From CAIMZW01 sp037130455 (lineage in GTDB: Bacteria > Actinomycetota > Actinomycetes > Nanopelagicales > Nanopelagicaceae): a stretch of 29,128 nucleotides of DNA. A program made the translations under genes and the position numbers. The stretch's first letter is position 1; each line of letters begins with the position of its first letter. Shown piece after piece: positions 7,625-15,452 of this stretch. Location of the stretch: contig JBAXSZ010000017.1 of NCBI GenBank assembly GCA_037130455.1, positions 1 to 29,128 of the forward strand, read 5' to 3'. The notes below the pieces were generated by a model, which made no database searches, was not told the DNA's origin, and saw nothing but the letters and a program-made list of their open reading frames with translations.

Positions 7625-8494
7625 ATGAATCGCGCCGTCGTTATTGGGATTTTTGATGGAGTTCACCAAGGCCATCAACAACTTCTCAAAATCGCAGAGT
7701 TATATGGAAAAGTGGTTGCCCTAACTTTCTACCCGCATCCCACATCGGTCTTTGCTCCGGAGCGAACTCCAAGTCAGATTCTCTCCTTAGATGATCGAAT
7801 CACGCTCCTTGAGGAAAATGGCGCGGAGGAAGTTGTTGTTATTGATTTTACGCAAGAGTTTTCCATGCTCTCCGCCGAAGACTTCATTGAAAATGTGTTG
7901 ATAAAACAGCTGCAGGCAACTCAAGTCATCGTCGGGGAAAATTTCACCTTTGGTCATAAGGCTTTGGGCAATATTCATTTGCTACAACAGGATTCTAGGT
8001 TCGGGACAACGGCGGTGAAGTTGGAAGAAAATCGGGGGACTCCAGTTTCTTCCACCCGAATCCGAAACCTCATCATCGATGGCGATGTTGAACGGGCAAC
8101 GGAACTTTTAACTCGTCCTCACTACGTAACTGGCCCGGTTGTCCATGGTGAAAAGCGGGGGCGAACCATCGGGTACCCGACCGCGAACATTGGGCTTGCC
8201 CAACACGCAACCATTCCTGCCGATGGCGTATATGCCGGCTGGTTAACAGTGGGCGATGATCGATGGGAAGCGGCTATCTCTATCGGAACTAATCCAACAT
8301 TTCCTGGAATTCGGGGGCGCCAAGTTGAGGCTTACGCATTGGATCAAGTGGATTTAGATTTGTATGACCAGCAAGCCACATTGGAATTTCTCTTCCGGTT
8401 GCGCGATACCCTCAAATTCGAAAGTTTGGATGGACTACTAGTTCAAATGAAGCAAGATTGTGATTTGGCTCGAAAGCTATTGACTCAACCGTAA
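7625..8494 (+). CDS. ribF: Bifunctional riboflavin kinase / FAD synthetase
   Basis: Makes FMN from riboflavin and then FAD. The N-terminal nucleotidyltransferase half has IGIFDGVHQGHQQLL, TFYPHPTSVFAP, VGENFTFGHKALG and the SSTRIRNLI signature. The C-terminal flavokinase half starts at about residue 165 with HGEKRGRTIGYPTANIGL. It continues with SIGTNPTFPG and the closing VDLDLYDQQATLEFLFRLRD. The 289-residue length is slightly short but both domains are complete. The N terminus begins directly in the first strand and lacks the usual 10–20 residue lead. Because ThyX downstream needs FAD, both supply and use of flavin are encoded in this window. In related genomes rpsO normally follows directly; here an accessory module separates them. 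Confidence 0.96.
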   Translation: MNRAVVIGIFDGVHQGHQQLLKIAELYGKVVALTFYPHPTSVFAPERTPSQILSLDDRITLLEENGAEEVVVIDFTQEFSMLSAEDFIENVLIKQLQATQVIVGENFTFGHKALGNIHLLQQDSRFGTTAVKLEENRGTPVSSTRIRNLIIDGDVERATELLTRPHYVTGPVVHGEKRGRTIGYPTANIGLAQHATIPADGVYAGWLTVGDDRWEAAISIGTNPTFPGIRGRQVEAYALDQVDLDLYDQQATLEFLFRLRDTLKFESLDGLLVQMKQDCDLARKLLTQP

Positions 8495-8501
8495 ATATTT
8501 C

Positions 8502-8531
8502 TTGAGTTATTCGCGCAAAAAGCTCTGAATA
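8502..8531 (+). promoter_or_regulatory. Candidate promoter for the permease module
   Basis: TTGAGT (8502–8507) and TGAATA (8526–8531) are spaced by 18 nt in the 113-nt gap after ribF. The fit to consensus is only moderate and nothing else in the gap is convincing. If used, the transcript would have an untranslated leader of about 70 nt before the ATG at 8608. Confidence 0.25.
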
Positions 8532-8607
8532 TGCTTCTCTATCGTCACAAAATCGCGCACAATAGCGCCAGCGATTGATTATTCACATCAAACTCTCGGG
8601 AGGCGCA

Positions 8608-10050
8608 ATGTCAGCTCCAAAGTTCATTAAGAATCTCAGTGTCTGGGAAGCAATCGGTATTTCAGTTGCTTTGATGGCTCCGTCCATGGCAGCCAATATA
8701 AATCCTCAAGGTACTGCCGGCGTTGTGGGACGCGCTGTTCCCGTTGCCTTCGCTTTGGCAACTATTGGTGTGCTTTTGATTGCCTACGGCTTTGTCCGTC
8801 TCTGCCAAAACTTCCACCATGCGGGCAGCGTTTATGGTTTCGTGGGAGCAACCATGGGTCCTCGGTCAGGTGTGGTCGCTGGTTGGGGATTGCTCGGAAC
8901 CTACATTTTTTACGGTTGCGTTACATCCATGGCAGCCGGAATTTTCGGATCCACCTTCTTGGATGAATTAGGTGTTTGGAACAATCAACCTGCTTGGTCT
9001 GGCTTCTTGGTCGGCGCGATTGCACTTGTCTTGGCCTATGTCTTTGCCGTCGTTCCTGCTCGTAACGGCACGCGGATTTTGCTCTCCGTCGAGGGTATAA
9101 CCGTTCTTCTTATTTTGATTACCACAGTCATTATTTTTGTAAAGCTTGCAACTGGCAATGCTCCAGATAACCACCATGTTGATTGGTCCGTCTTTTCGAT
9201 TCCTAAGGGCGTTGGAACCAGTGGCGTCTTCCTTGGCGTCGTATTTGGCTTCCTCTCCTTCGCTGGCTTTGAAGCAGCATCGACATTAGGGGAAGAAACC
9301 ACAAATCCTCGTAGAGATATTCCACGAGCAATGCTTGGAACTGCAATTTTCGGCGGCTTGTATTTCGTTATTGTCACCGCAGTTGAAGTGATGGGCTTTG
9401 GCACAGATGATGCGGGAATAAAGGCTTACATCGGTTCTGGTTCGCTCTTGGGTGACTTGGGAACCAAGTATGTGGGTTCGTGGATCGGAACCATCATCAC
9501 CCTGGGCGCAGCAGTGAGCGCATTCGGATGCTGTTTGGCCTGTGTTGTTGGTGCGGCACGCTTGTCCTTCTCGCTTGCCCGCGATGGTGGCAATGCACAC
9601 CTCTCCACTCTCTCCGAGAAAAATGGAACACCTGTTAATGCGACTCGAATTGTTGTCGGCGCCGCTGCCATCATTATGATCGTCTGGAAATTGGTTTGGC
9701 ATGTAAAGCCATTCGATATCTTCTTGGGCAGTGGAGTTATCGGAACCTTGATCATCTTGGTTGCTTATCTCATGGCTACCGTGGGCGCTATCAAGTTCCT
9801 TTTCTTCTCTGGGAAAAAGCGAACCAAGCAATGGGAAATCATTATCCCTATCGCAGGTATCGCACTCTTGATTTATACCTTGTATAAGAATGTTTACCCA
9901 TTCCCAACAAGCGGACCATCACGAGCCTTCCCAATAGTTGCCATTATTTGGCTCTTGGTTGGAATCGTTGGAATCGTGTCGCGTCCAGCTTTAGCTGCCC
10001 GAATTGGTGAGAAACTCACCGCCGATGAGAAACTCTCTGAAGCGCGATAA
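8608..10050 (+). CDS. APC-superfamily amino acid/amine permease
   Basis: Proton-coupled cytoplasmic-membrane importer of 480 residues with about 12 hydrophobic segments, the normal size for the amino acid–polyamine–organocation family. It has the helix 1 region SVWEAIGISVALMAPSMAANINPQGTAG, with the broken helix that binds substrate. The strongly conserved GFLSFAGFEAASTLGEETTNPRRDIPRA lies at helix 6 and the following loop. ATG 8608 is chosen because GGGAGG (8598–8603) is 4 nt upstream; an in-frame TTG 33 nt earlier has no such signal. It heads the accessory module containing two glutamine-synthetase-like genes. This context suggests an amine, amide or amino acid as cargo, but the specificity cannot be read from sequence. 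Confidence 0.9.
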   Translation: MSAPKFIKNLSVWEAIGISVALMAPSMAANINPQGTAGVVGRAVPVAFALATIGVLLIAYGFVRLCQNFHHAGSVYGFVGATMGPRSGVVAGWGLLGTYIFYGCVTSMAAGIFGSTFLDELGVWNNQPAWSGFLVGAIALVLAYVFAVVPARNGTRILLSVEGITVLLILITTVIIFVKLATGNAPDNHHVDWSVFSIPKGVGTSGVFLGVVFGFLSFAGFEAASTLGEETTNPRRDIPRAMLGTAIFGGLYFVIVTAVEVMGFGTDDAGIKAYIGSGSLLGDLGTKYVGSWIGTIITLGAAVSAFGCCLACVVGAARLSFSLARDGGNAHLSTLSEKNGTPVNATRIVVGAAAIIMIVWKLVWHVKPFDIFLGSGVIGTLIILVAYLMATVGAIKFLFFSGKKRTKQWEIIIPIAGIALLIYTLYKNVYPFPTSGPSRAFPIVAIIWLLVGIVGIVSRPALAARIGEKLTADEKLSEAR

Positions 10051-10093
10051 ATAACGGCGTTTCCGTAAGACGATTCTAGGAAAAAGAGGAACC

Positions 10094-10789
10094 ATGCTCT
10101 CAGGCGCGAAGGTTATTGATCTCACTATCCCATTGGGTCCGGCGATAGTGATGTGGCCAGGGGCTCCGGCTCCAGAAGCGGAAACGCTGGTCACCGTGCA
10201 ACACGATGGCTACTTTGCCCGTCGAGTCTCTTTCTTTGAACACACAGGAACGCACTTCGATGCTCCCTGCCACTTCATCGAAGGTCGCGCAAGCGTAGAT
10301 CAAATTCCAGCTCAATCTCTGGTTCGTCCTGCAGTATTGATTGATATATCAGCCCGCGTCGGTAGCGATGCCGACGCAGTGCTGACTCTGGAAGAAGTAA
10401 TAGAATTTGAAAAAGTTCACGGTCGGATTCCCGACGGTGCGGCAATTTTGCTTCGTACTGGTTGGGAAGAATTCAATACCGATGAACTTCGCTACGCCGG
10501 TGCCCCCGGAGATCTTCGCTTCCCAGGATTTGGTGTTGAATCTGCCAAGTTCTTGGTGGAAGAACGCAAAGCCGCTGGACTTGGAACTGATACTTTGGGA
10601 ATCGATCCAGGTATCGCTATTGATTTTCCAGTTCATTCGCAGATTTCCCACCCTGCGGGCTTATGGCATTTGGAGAACTTACAAAATCTCAAATCACTTC
10701 CAGCCCTTGGGGCTTGGGTGGTTGTTGGCGTATTGCCGCTGGTGGGTGGTTCAGGTAGCCCAGCACGCGTGCTGGCCTTAATTCCGTAA
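10094..10789 (+). CDS. Cyclase-family metal-dependent hydrolase (KynB/isatin hydrolase-like)
   Basis: The 231-residue product belongs to the cyclase family (Pfam PF04199), which includes kynurenine formamidase and isatin hydrolase. Members hydrolyse an amide, formamide or lactam bond with bound divalent metal. The metal motif is HTGTHFDAPCH, with His50, His54, Asp56 and His60. The second conserved block, GIDPGIAIDFPVHSQISHPAGLWHLENL, supplies the later His and Glu. The ATG has AGAGGA just upstream. No kynureninase or tryptophan dioxygenase gene is nearby, so kynurenine formamidase is not supported by context. Placement between an amine/amino acid permease and γ-glutamyl-ligase-like genes suggests that it opens a cyclic amide or removes an acyl group from an imported nitrogen compound. 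That is inference. Confidence 0.85.
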   Translation: MLSGAKVIDLTIPLGPAIVMWPGAPAPEAETLVTVQHDGYFARRVSFFEHTGTHFDAPCHFIEGRASVDQIPAQSLVRPAVLIDISARVGSDADAVLTLEEVIEFEKVHGRIPDGAAILLRTGWEEFNTDELRYAGAPGDLRFPGFGVESAKFLVEERKAAGLGTDTLGIDPGIAIDFPVHSQISHPAGLWHLENLQNLKSLPALGAWVVVGVLPLVGGSGSPARVLALIP

Positions 10790-10798
10790 TAATTACCT

Positions 10799-12088
10799 GT
10801 GGCCAAACCGCTTGCCTTTATCGCAACTTGTGACTTAGTTGCATTGGTCCGAGGACGCTCGCTCTTTCGCGATGGTGTTCTCAACGATTCCAAAAATGTG
10901 GGCTGGGTGCCTGCGGATCTATCCCTCAATGCCTTTGGGGGAATAAATGATGACAATCCCTATGGCTCTGTGGGCGATTTGAGATTACTCCCGGACCTTT
11001 CCACTGAAGTAACTCTTCCTGGAATACATGGCCAGGCTCTGTCGATTTTTCTCGCTAATCAAGTACTGCCCGATGGTTCGCCGTGGGATTCTTGCCCCCG
11101 AACACATGCTCATAATTCGATCCACCAATTATTTGCCGATCATGGAATAGAACTTATTGCCTCCTTCGAGCATGAATTTACGTTGACCAATGAAGCAGAG
11201 ATCGCGGCAGGTTCCCCCTTTGGACTGGATAGTTTTCGAATCGCAGAACCATTTGGAAGTGAATTAGTTTCCATTTTGGAAAGTAATGGATTAGAGCCAG
11301 AAAACTGGTTAGCCGAATATGGGTCTAGACAGTTTGAAATAACGGTGAAGCCCGCTCCGGCACTGGTCGCGGCAGATCGCGCAATTTTGCTTCGGGAAAT
11401 TGTTAGAGATACAGCAAGGCGCCATGGAATGAGAGCATCTTTTGTTCCGCTTCCATCGATCGAATCAGTGGGCAACGGCGTTCATGTGCATCTCTCCTAT
11501 AAGAAAGATGGAAAGCAGATCACCTTTGATGCAAGTGCGCCAGGTAATCTTTCGATGATTGCCTCGCAAGCTGCGGCTGGAATATTAAAACACGCTGCGG
11601 CACTTCAAGCCTGGACGGCGCCGAGCCAGATTTCAGCGCTGCGGCTAAAGCCGCATCGTTGGAGTTCGGCGGGAATTTTTGCTGCGGTTCAAGATCGAGA
11701 AGCGTTATTGCGGATCTGTCCGGTGAACACTATTCATGGCGCAGATCCTTCGACCTCTTTTAATATCGAGTATCGCGCTGCAGATGCAACGGCAAATCCA
11801 TGGTTGGTAATTTCGGTATTGGCCCGATCTATTTCTTCAGGGATCAGCGCTGGGAAACAGCTGGATCGAATTTATACCGAGCCCATAGGCGAAGGTGACA
11901 CTTCGGTCCCACTTCTTCCTGAAGATTTAAACGCTGCAATAATCGCCCTTCAAGCAGATGATGAAGTCTTGTCGTGGTTCTCACACAATTTGCTTGAGGC
12001 TCACCTAGGTATTCGTCGCAGCGAAGCGGAAGAATTAGAAGGATTAACCGCGAACGAAAAATGCGAAAGGTATTCCCGTGTCTACTAG
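10799..12088 (+). CDS. Divergent glutamine synthetase-like γ-glutamyl ligase (first paralogue)
   Basis: The 429-residue protein has the glutamine synthetase beta-grasp plus catalytic fold. Visible landmarks are LRLLPDLSTEVTLPG, the metal pair in FEHEF (Glu124, Glu126), and EYGSRQFEITVKPAPALVAADRAILLREIV. Further on are GNGVHVHLSYKKDG, RLKPHRW and FNIEYRAADATANPWL. Departures from true GlnA: the DGSS loop that binds ammonium is replaced (VGWVPADLSLNAFG). The catalytic-base glutamate of PGYEAP is Trp. The SWGxxNR segment is degraded to FAAVQDREALLR. No adenylylation tyrosine motif is seen. This pattern suggests ligation of glutamate to an organic amine, or a decayed or regulatory paralogue. The start is GTG 9 nt after the cyclase stop, without a clear ribosome-binding site. 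The 3' end overlaps the next gene by 11 nt. Confidence 0.85.
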   Translation: MAKPLAFIATCDLVALVRGRSLFRDGVLNDSKNVGWVPADLSLNAFGGINDDNPYGSVGDLRLLPDLSTEVTLPGIHGQALSIFLANQVLPDGSPWDSCPRTHAHNSIHQLFADHGIELIASFEHEFTLTNEAEIAAGSPFGLDSFRIAEPFGSELVSILESNGLEPENWLAEYGSRQFEITVKPAPALVAADRAILLREIVRDTARRHGMRASFVPLPSIESVGNGVHVHLSYKKDGKQITFDASAPGNLSMIASQAAAGILKHAAALQAWTAPSQISALRLKPHRWSSAGIFAAVQDREALLRICPVNTIHGADPSTSFNIEYRAADATANPWLVISVLARSISSGISAGKQLDRIYTEPIGEGDTSVPLLPEDLNAAIIALQADDEVLSWFSHNLLEAHLGIRRSEAEELEGLTANEKCERYSRVY

Positions 12089-13253
12089 CTTTCCGTGGGG
12101 CGTTTCACCGATAGGTCCTGTAAGCGAATCATTGGCCAACTTGTCATTAGTTGATCATCATGTACATGGGGTGGTCCGGCAAAACCCAAGCCTGGAAGCA
12201 TTTACCAACATGATCACCGAATCAGACCGCACTCCTAGTGATCTGCATGAGGCTATGGATACGCAAGTTGGTTTTGCGACCAGGCGCTGGGTGGCACCGT
12301 TGTTGGATTTGGAACCTTTTGCCTCGCCGCAAGATTATTTCGACCGTCGTATTTCCCTCGGTGCCGATGAAGTAAACCGTCGCCTACTTTCTGCTAGCGG
12401 CATTGGCCACTACTTCATTGAAACTGGATATCGCGGTGATGAAATTTATGGACCGCAAGGGATGGCTGAAATATCTGGCGCCAAAGTCAGTGAAGTAATT
12501 CGCATCGAAACCATCGCAGAAAAAGTGGCGCTCTCTGGGGTTTCTTCTCGCGAATTCGGAACCAAATACTTCGAAGCGCTCGATGAAGCGTCAAAGGAAG
12601 CCATTGGTGTGAAATCAATTGTTGCCTATCGAATTGGTCTGGATTTTGAAGCCAGCGCTCCGTCACTTTATGAAGTTCAACCCGCAACCGATAAATGGTT
12701 TGCCGAAATTGCGTTGACTGGAAAAGCTCGAGTAAGCGATCCAGTCTTATTGCGCCACATGATCTACGGTGCCGCCGAACTCAAGATGCCATTCCAATTC
12801 CACATCGGCTTCGGAGACCCAGATCTCAATCTGCATCGCTGTGACCCGTTGCTAATGACCGACCTTATTCGCCAGTTTGAGGCGCGCAATATTCCGGTTC
12901 TCTTACTTCATACTTACCCATTCCAACGAAATGCTGGATATCTCGCCCAAATGTTTCGCAATGTGTATTTGGATGTGGGGCTTGCTATAAATTATGCCGG
13001 AGCCAGGTCACCAGCCATCATTGCCGAATCATTGGAACTAGCGCCCTTCCATAAAATCCTCTTCTCCTCCGATGCGTGGGGCTTGCCGGAGTTAACATAC
13101 CTAGGCGCCCTATTGTTCCGCAGGGGATTGGGCGAAATTTTGGATTCATTTGTTGCTCGCGGGGATTGGTCTGCCGCAGATGCCATTAAAGTTGCAACGG
13201 CGATTGGCCACGATAATGCATACCGCGCTTACGGAAATGTGGGTAATGAGTAA
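12078..13253 (+). CDS. FluG/nodulin-type amidohydrolase (amidohydrolase-2 family)
   Basis: The 391-residue product is a TIM-barrel metal hydrolase related to the N-terminal half of fungal FluG and plant NodGS. The metal ligands are laid out as expected: His28 and His30 in VDHHVHG, His242 in FHIGFGD, His278 in LLLHTYPF, and Asp332 in LFSSDAWGLPE. The FluG-like run DPDLNLHRCDPLL and the NVYLDVGLAINYAG strand support this subgroup over general amidohydrolases. The start is GTG 12078 with AAAGG 7 nt upstream, inside the end of the preceding ligase gene. The stop TAA shares a base with the ATG of the second ligase (TAATG). Its substrate is unknown; cleavage of a γ-glutamylated or acylated amine made or used by the neighbouring ligases is a reasonable guess. 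Confidence 0.86.
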   Translation: MSTSFPWGVSPIGPVSESLANLSLVDHHVHGVVRQNPSLEAFTNMITESDRTPSDLHEAMDTQVGFATRRWVAPLLDLEPFASPQDYFDRRISLGADEVNRRLLSASGIGHYFIETGYRGDEIYGPQGMAEISGAKVSEVIRIETIAEKVALSGVSSREFGTKYFEALDEASKEAIGVKSIVAYRIGLDFEASAPSLYEVQPATDKWFAEIALTGKARVSDPVLLRHMIYGAAELKMPFQFHIGFGDPDLNLHRCDPLLMTDLIRQFEARNIPVLLLHTYPFQRNAGYLAQMFRNVYLDVGLAINYAGARSPAIIAESLELAPFHKILFSSDAWGLPELTYLGALLFRRGLGEILDSFVARGDWSAADAIKVATAIGHDNAYRAYGNVGNE

Positions 13254-14605
13254 TGAAGAAGGAAAAGATTCTTGAAATTTCCGAATCGGAAAATCTGCGA
13301 CTTATTCGATTTCTCTACTGCGACTTGGCCGGCGTCATACGTGGCAAGACCGTTCACGCATCGCAATTGGATGCAAAGATGACGGAGGGCGTCGGCTTAA
13401 CCCGCGCCCAAAATGCAGTAAATCTTTTCGAAGATTTAGTGTCGGTAGCGGGAATGGAGCCTGTCGGTGAGGTTCGAATTGTTCCAGATCTATCCACATT
13501 CACGGTTTTGCCATGGCTGGATAGGACAGCCTCCATGCATAGCGACCTGCTAGAACAAGATGGTAGCGAATGGGGCGGATGCACTCGCTCTGTGCTCAAG
13601 CGCGCACTGGCAATGTTGGATTCGCAAGGAATTGAATTTATGTCCGCCTTCGAATCGGAGTTTTATCTTGCCGAAGCAACGCCAGATGGGCCAACACCTT
13701 GGCGCAACGGCCCCTGCTATTCCAGTTCTGGAATGGACCGTGCCAGCGAAGTCACCGATCTCATGGTGGACAATCTCATTGAACAAGGAATCGTTGTTGA
13801 ACAAGCGATCAATGAGTATGGTCCAGGCCAGTTAGAAATTGCTATCAAGTATGGTCCAGCGCTCAAGTCGGCAGATCAACATTTGCAATTTCGAGACACG
13901 ATCAGAGGTACTGCCGAAGTGCAATTTGGATTGTTGGCATCCCTTGCACCTAAACCATTTAAAGATGGCATCGGATCTGGCGCACATCTTCATTTTTCGC
14001 TCTGGGACAAAGCAAAGAAATTGAATTTGCTCTTCAATGAAAATGAACCGACAAAGATCTCCGAATTTGGTCAATCCTTCGTTGCCGGCATTTTGGAACA
14101 CCTGCCGGCGCTACTTGCATTGACCTGTCCTTCTTATGTTTCTTATCTTCGTCTCAAGCCACAAGCTTGGGCAGGTAACACCATCTCGTGGGGTTATGAC
14201 AATCGCGAATGCGCCGTTCGAGTTGCCAGTCCATTTAAGGGCCGAGAGATGCAATCTATTAACTTGGAATTGAAAGCCTGCGATGGTTCAGCAAATCCAT
14301 ACTTGGCGTTAGCCGGAGTTATCTTGGCCGGCATGGATGGCGTCAACCGCGGACTCAAAGCTCCACAGCCTGCCCATAGAGACCCTTCACTCCTAACAGA
14401 TGCCGAGAAAATAGCCTGTGGCATTAAACCTTTTCCAACAACGCAACTAGAGGCACTTGATGCCTTGGAAAACGATGCCGTTCTCACGGCTGGTTTAGGT
14501 GAGTTGATGACTCGCGCCTATCTGGCTATTCGTAGAGCAGAGAACGCCAAGGCCGCTGTGAATGGTGATGAGTGGGCTAGAGCGGAAACCTTCTCTACTT
14601 TTTAA
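13253..14605 (+). CDS. Glutamine synthetase-like γ-glutamyl ligase, FluG C-terminal type (second paralogue)
   Basis: The 450-residue protein keeps most catalytic landmarks: VRIVPDLSTFTVLPW, FESEF (Glu134, Glu136), EYGPGQLEIAIKYGPALKSADQH, GSGAHLHFSLWD, RLKPQAW, SWGYDNRECAVRV and LELKACDGSANPYLAL. As in the first paralogue, the ammonium-site DGSS loop is missing (VGLTRAQNAVNLF). The PGYEAP glutamate is again Trp, as I recall for the PuuA/FluG-type branch of the family rather than true glutamine synthetase. An organic amine acceptor is therefore more likely than ammonia. It overlaps the amidohydrolase gene by one base, so the pair reproduces the FluG/NodGS domain order as two separate polypeptides. 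No regulator, aldehyde dehydrogenase or γ-glutamyl hydrolase gene of a full putrescine pathway is present nearby. Confidence 0.9.
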   Translation: MKKEKILEISESENLRLIRFLYCDLAGVIRGKTVHASQLDAKMTEGVGLTRAQNAVNLFEDLVSVAGMEPVGEVRIVPDLSTFTVLPWLDRTASMHSDLLEQDGSEWGGCTRSVLKRALAMLDSQGIEFMSAFESEFYLAEATPDGPTPWRNGPCYSSSGMDRASEVTDLMVDNLIEQGIVVEQAINEYGPGQLEIAIKYGPALKSADQHLQFRDTIRGTAEVQFGLLASLAPKPFKDGIGSGAHLHFSLWDKAKKLNLLFNENEPTKISEFGQSFVAGILEHLPALLALTCPSYVSYLRLKPQAWAGNTISWGYDNRECAVRVASPFKGREMQSINLELKACDGSANPYLALAGVILAGMDGVNRGLKAPQPAHRDPSLLTDAEKIACGIKPFPTTQLEALDALENDAVLTAGLGELMTRAYLAIRRAENAKAAVNGDEWARAETFSTF

Positions 14606-14618
14606 GTGGAGCCTTACA

Positions 14619-15299
14619 ATGAATTTTGCCGATCGGGTTCTTAAAGATGTGAAGAGGGTGCTTATTCCGATTCGGGATCCAATTCGAGCCCAAGGTGCCC
14701 AGGCTTATATGAAGAAGATCGCGCCTTACTTGGGCATCTGCGCACCCGATCGTCGCGCGGCCACGAAGCCAGTCTTTGCAGCGTTGCCGACTCCTACTTC
14801 CCAGGACTTGGGACTAGCAGCAGTGCTGCTGTACGCCCAACGCGAGCGCGAATACGCCTACGTCGCCAATGACCTGCTCGATCACTTTATTGAGACAGCG
14901 GAGCGAAATTTCTTAAAGAATGAGGTCGCCGGGCTGATCACGACTAAATCCTGGTGGGATACCGTCGATGGCTTGGGAAGTGCCGCAGTATCCCCACTTT
15001 CGAGGAAATATCCTTCCCGAACCTTGATGAAAGAGTGGATTAAGTCCCCAAATATCTGGCTCAATCGAGCGGCAATTGGCCATCAGCGGGGCCGCCGGGC
15101 AGAAACGGATACCGAGTTCGCCCTCTGGCTCTGCCATCAGAAGGCTACCGAGCGGGAATTTTTCATCGTGAAGGCGATTGGCTGGGCGCTTCGAGATATT
15201 GCCGCCTTCGATAAGCCCGCGGTGCGGCAATTCTTGGCCGATCACCCTGATCTGGGTCGAGTGGCGGTGCGGGAAGCCGAGCGGGGCTTGAATCGATAA
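14619..15299 (+). CDS. AlkD-like DNA alkylation repair protein (HEAT-like repeats)
   Basis: The 226-residue protein resembles AlkD, the HEAT-repeat DNA glycosylase that removes bulky or cationic N3- and N7-alkylpurines without base flipping. Family marks: MKKIAPYLGICAPDRR near residue 31, the catalytic-region block SWWDTVDGLG (Trp112, Trp113, Asp114), WLNRAAIGHQ, and the closing EREFFIVKAIGWALRDIA. ATG 14619 is chosen because GTGGAG (14606–14611) is 7 nt upstream; an earlier in-frame GTG at 14562 lies inside the preceding gene with no such signal. It follows the second ligase by 13 nt and could be co-transcribed, though a functional link to nitrogen metabolism is not obvious. Its stop codon lies inside an 18-bp tandem duplication. 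Confidence 0.87.
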   Translation: MNFADRVLKDVKRVLIPIRDPIRAQGAQAYMKKIAPYLGICAPDRRAATKPVFAALPTPTSQDLGLAAVLLYAQREREYAYVANDLLDHFIETAERNFLKNEVAGLITTKSWWDTVDGLGSAAVSPLSRKYPSRTLMKEWIKSPNIWLNRAAIGHQRGRRAETDTEFALWLCHQKATEREFFIVKAIGWALRDIAAFDKPAVRQFLADHPDLGRVAVREAERGLNR

Positions 15300-15318
15300 C
15301 GGGGCTTGAATCGATAAC
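15283..15318 (+). repeat. Perfect 18-bp tandem duplication over the alkD-like stop codon
   Basis: GGGGCTTGAATCGATAAC occurs at 15283–15300 and again, without mismatch, at 15301–15318. The first copy encodes the last residues and stop of the glycosylase; the second is untranslated and is followed by a third partial start (AGGGCT). A perfect copy implies a recent slippage event. Confidence 0.95.
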
Positions 15319-15350
15319 AGGGCTAAACGAAAAGGCGAAAAACCTTAATT

Positions 15351-15452
15351 TCGTGAGGTTGCCTGCTCGCTGGTACCCTTACCCAACAAAGCGAGTTAGC
15401 GAGCCTTCGTGAATTACACCGAGGCCCTCGTGACAGTCCAAGGAGTGCCCTC
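15351..15452 (+). promoter_or_regulatory. rpsO promoter region and possible S15 leader
   Basis: An extended -10-like TGGTACCCT (15371–15379) could pair with a weak -35 near 15351–15356. Downstream are CTCGCT (15366–15371) and two alternative partners AGCGAG (15390–15395 and 15398–15403). A short hairpin with CGAG/CTCG arms (15420–15430) follows, then AAGGAG (15440–15445) 7 nt before the rpsO ATG. S15 represses its own mRNA through unrelated leader structures in several bacterial phyla, so an autoregulatory leader is plausible, but no known leader motif is identified. Confidence 0.35.

Noticed and set aside
8575..8607. Upstream TTG start for the APC permease
   Set aside because: It would translate through the Shine-Dalgarno GGGAGG that serves ATG 8608 and adds residues not expected before helix 1.
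10094..10789. Kynurenine formamidase (kynB) as a firm name
   Set aside because: The metal motif fits the whole cyclase family and no other tryptophan catabolism gene is near.
10799..14605. Calling either ligase glnA
   Set aside because: Both lack the ammonium-site DGSS loop and the PGYEAP glutamate of true glutamine synthetase.
14562..14618. Upstream GTG start for the AlkD-like protein
   Set aside because: It lies within the preceding ligase gene with no ribosome-binding site; ATG 14619 has GTGGAG at good spacing and gives the family N terminus.
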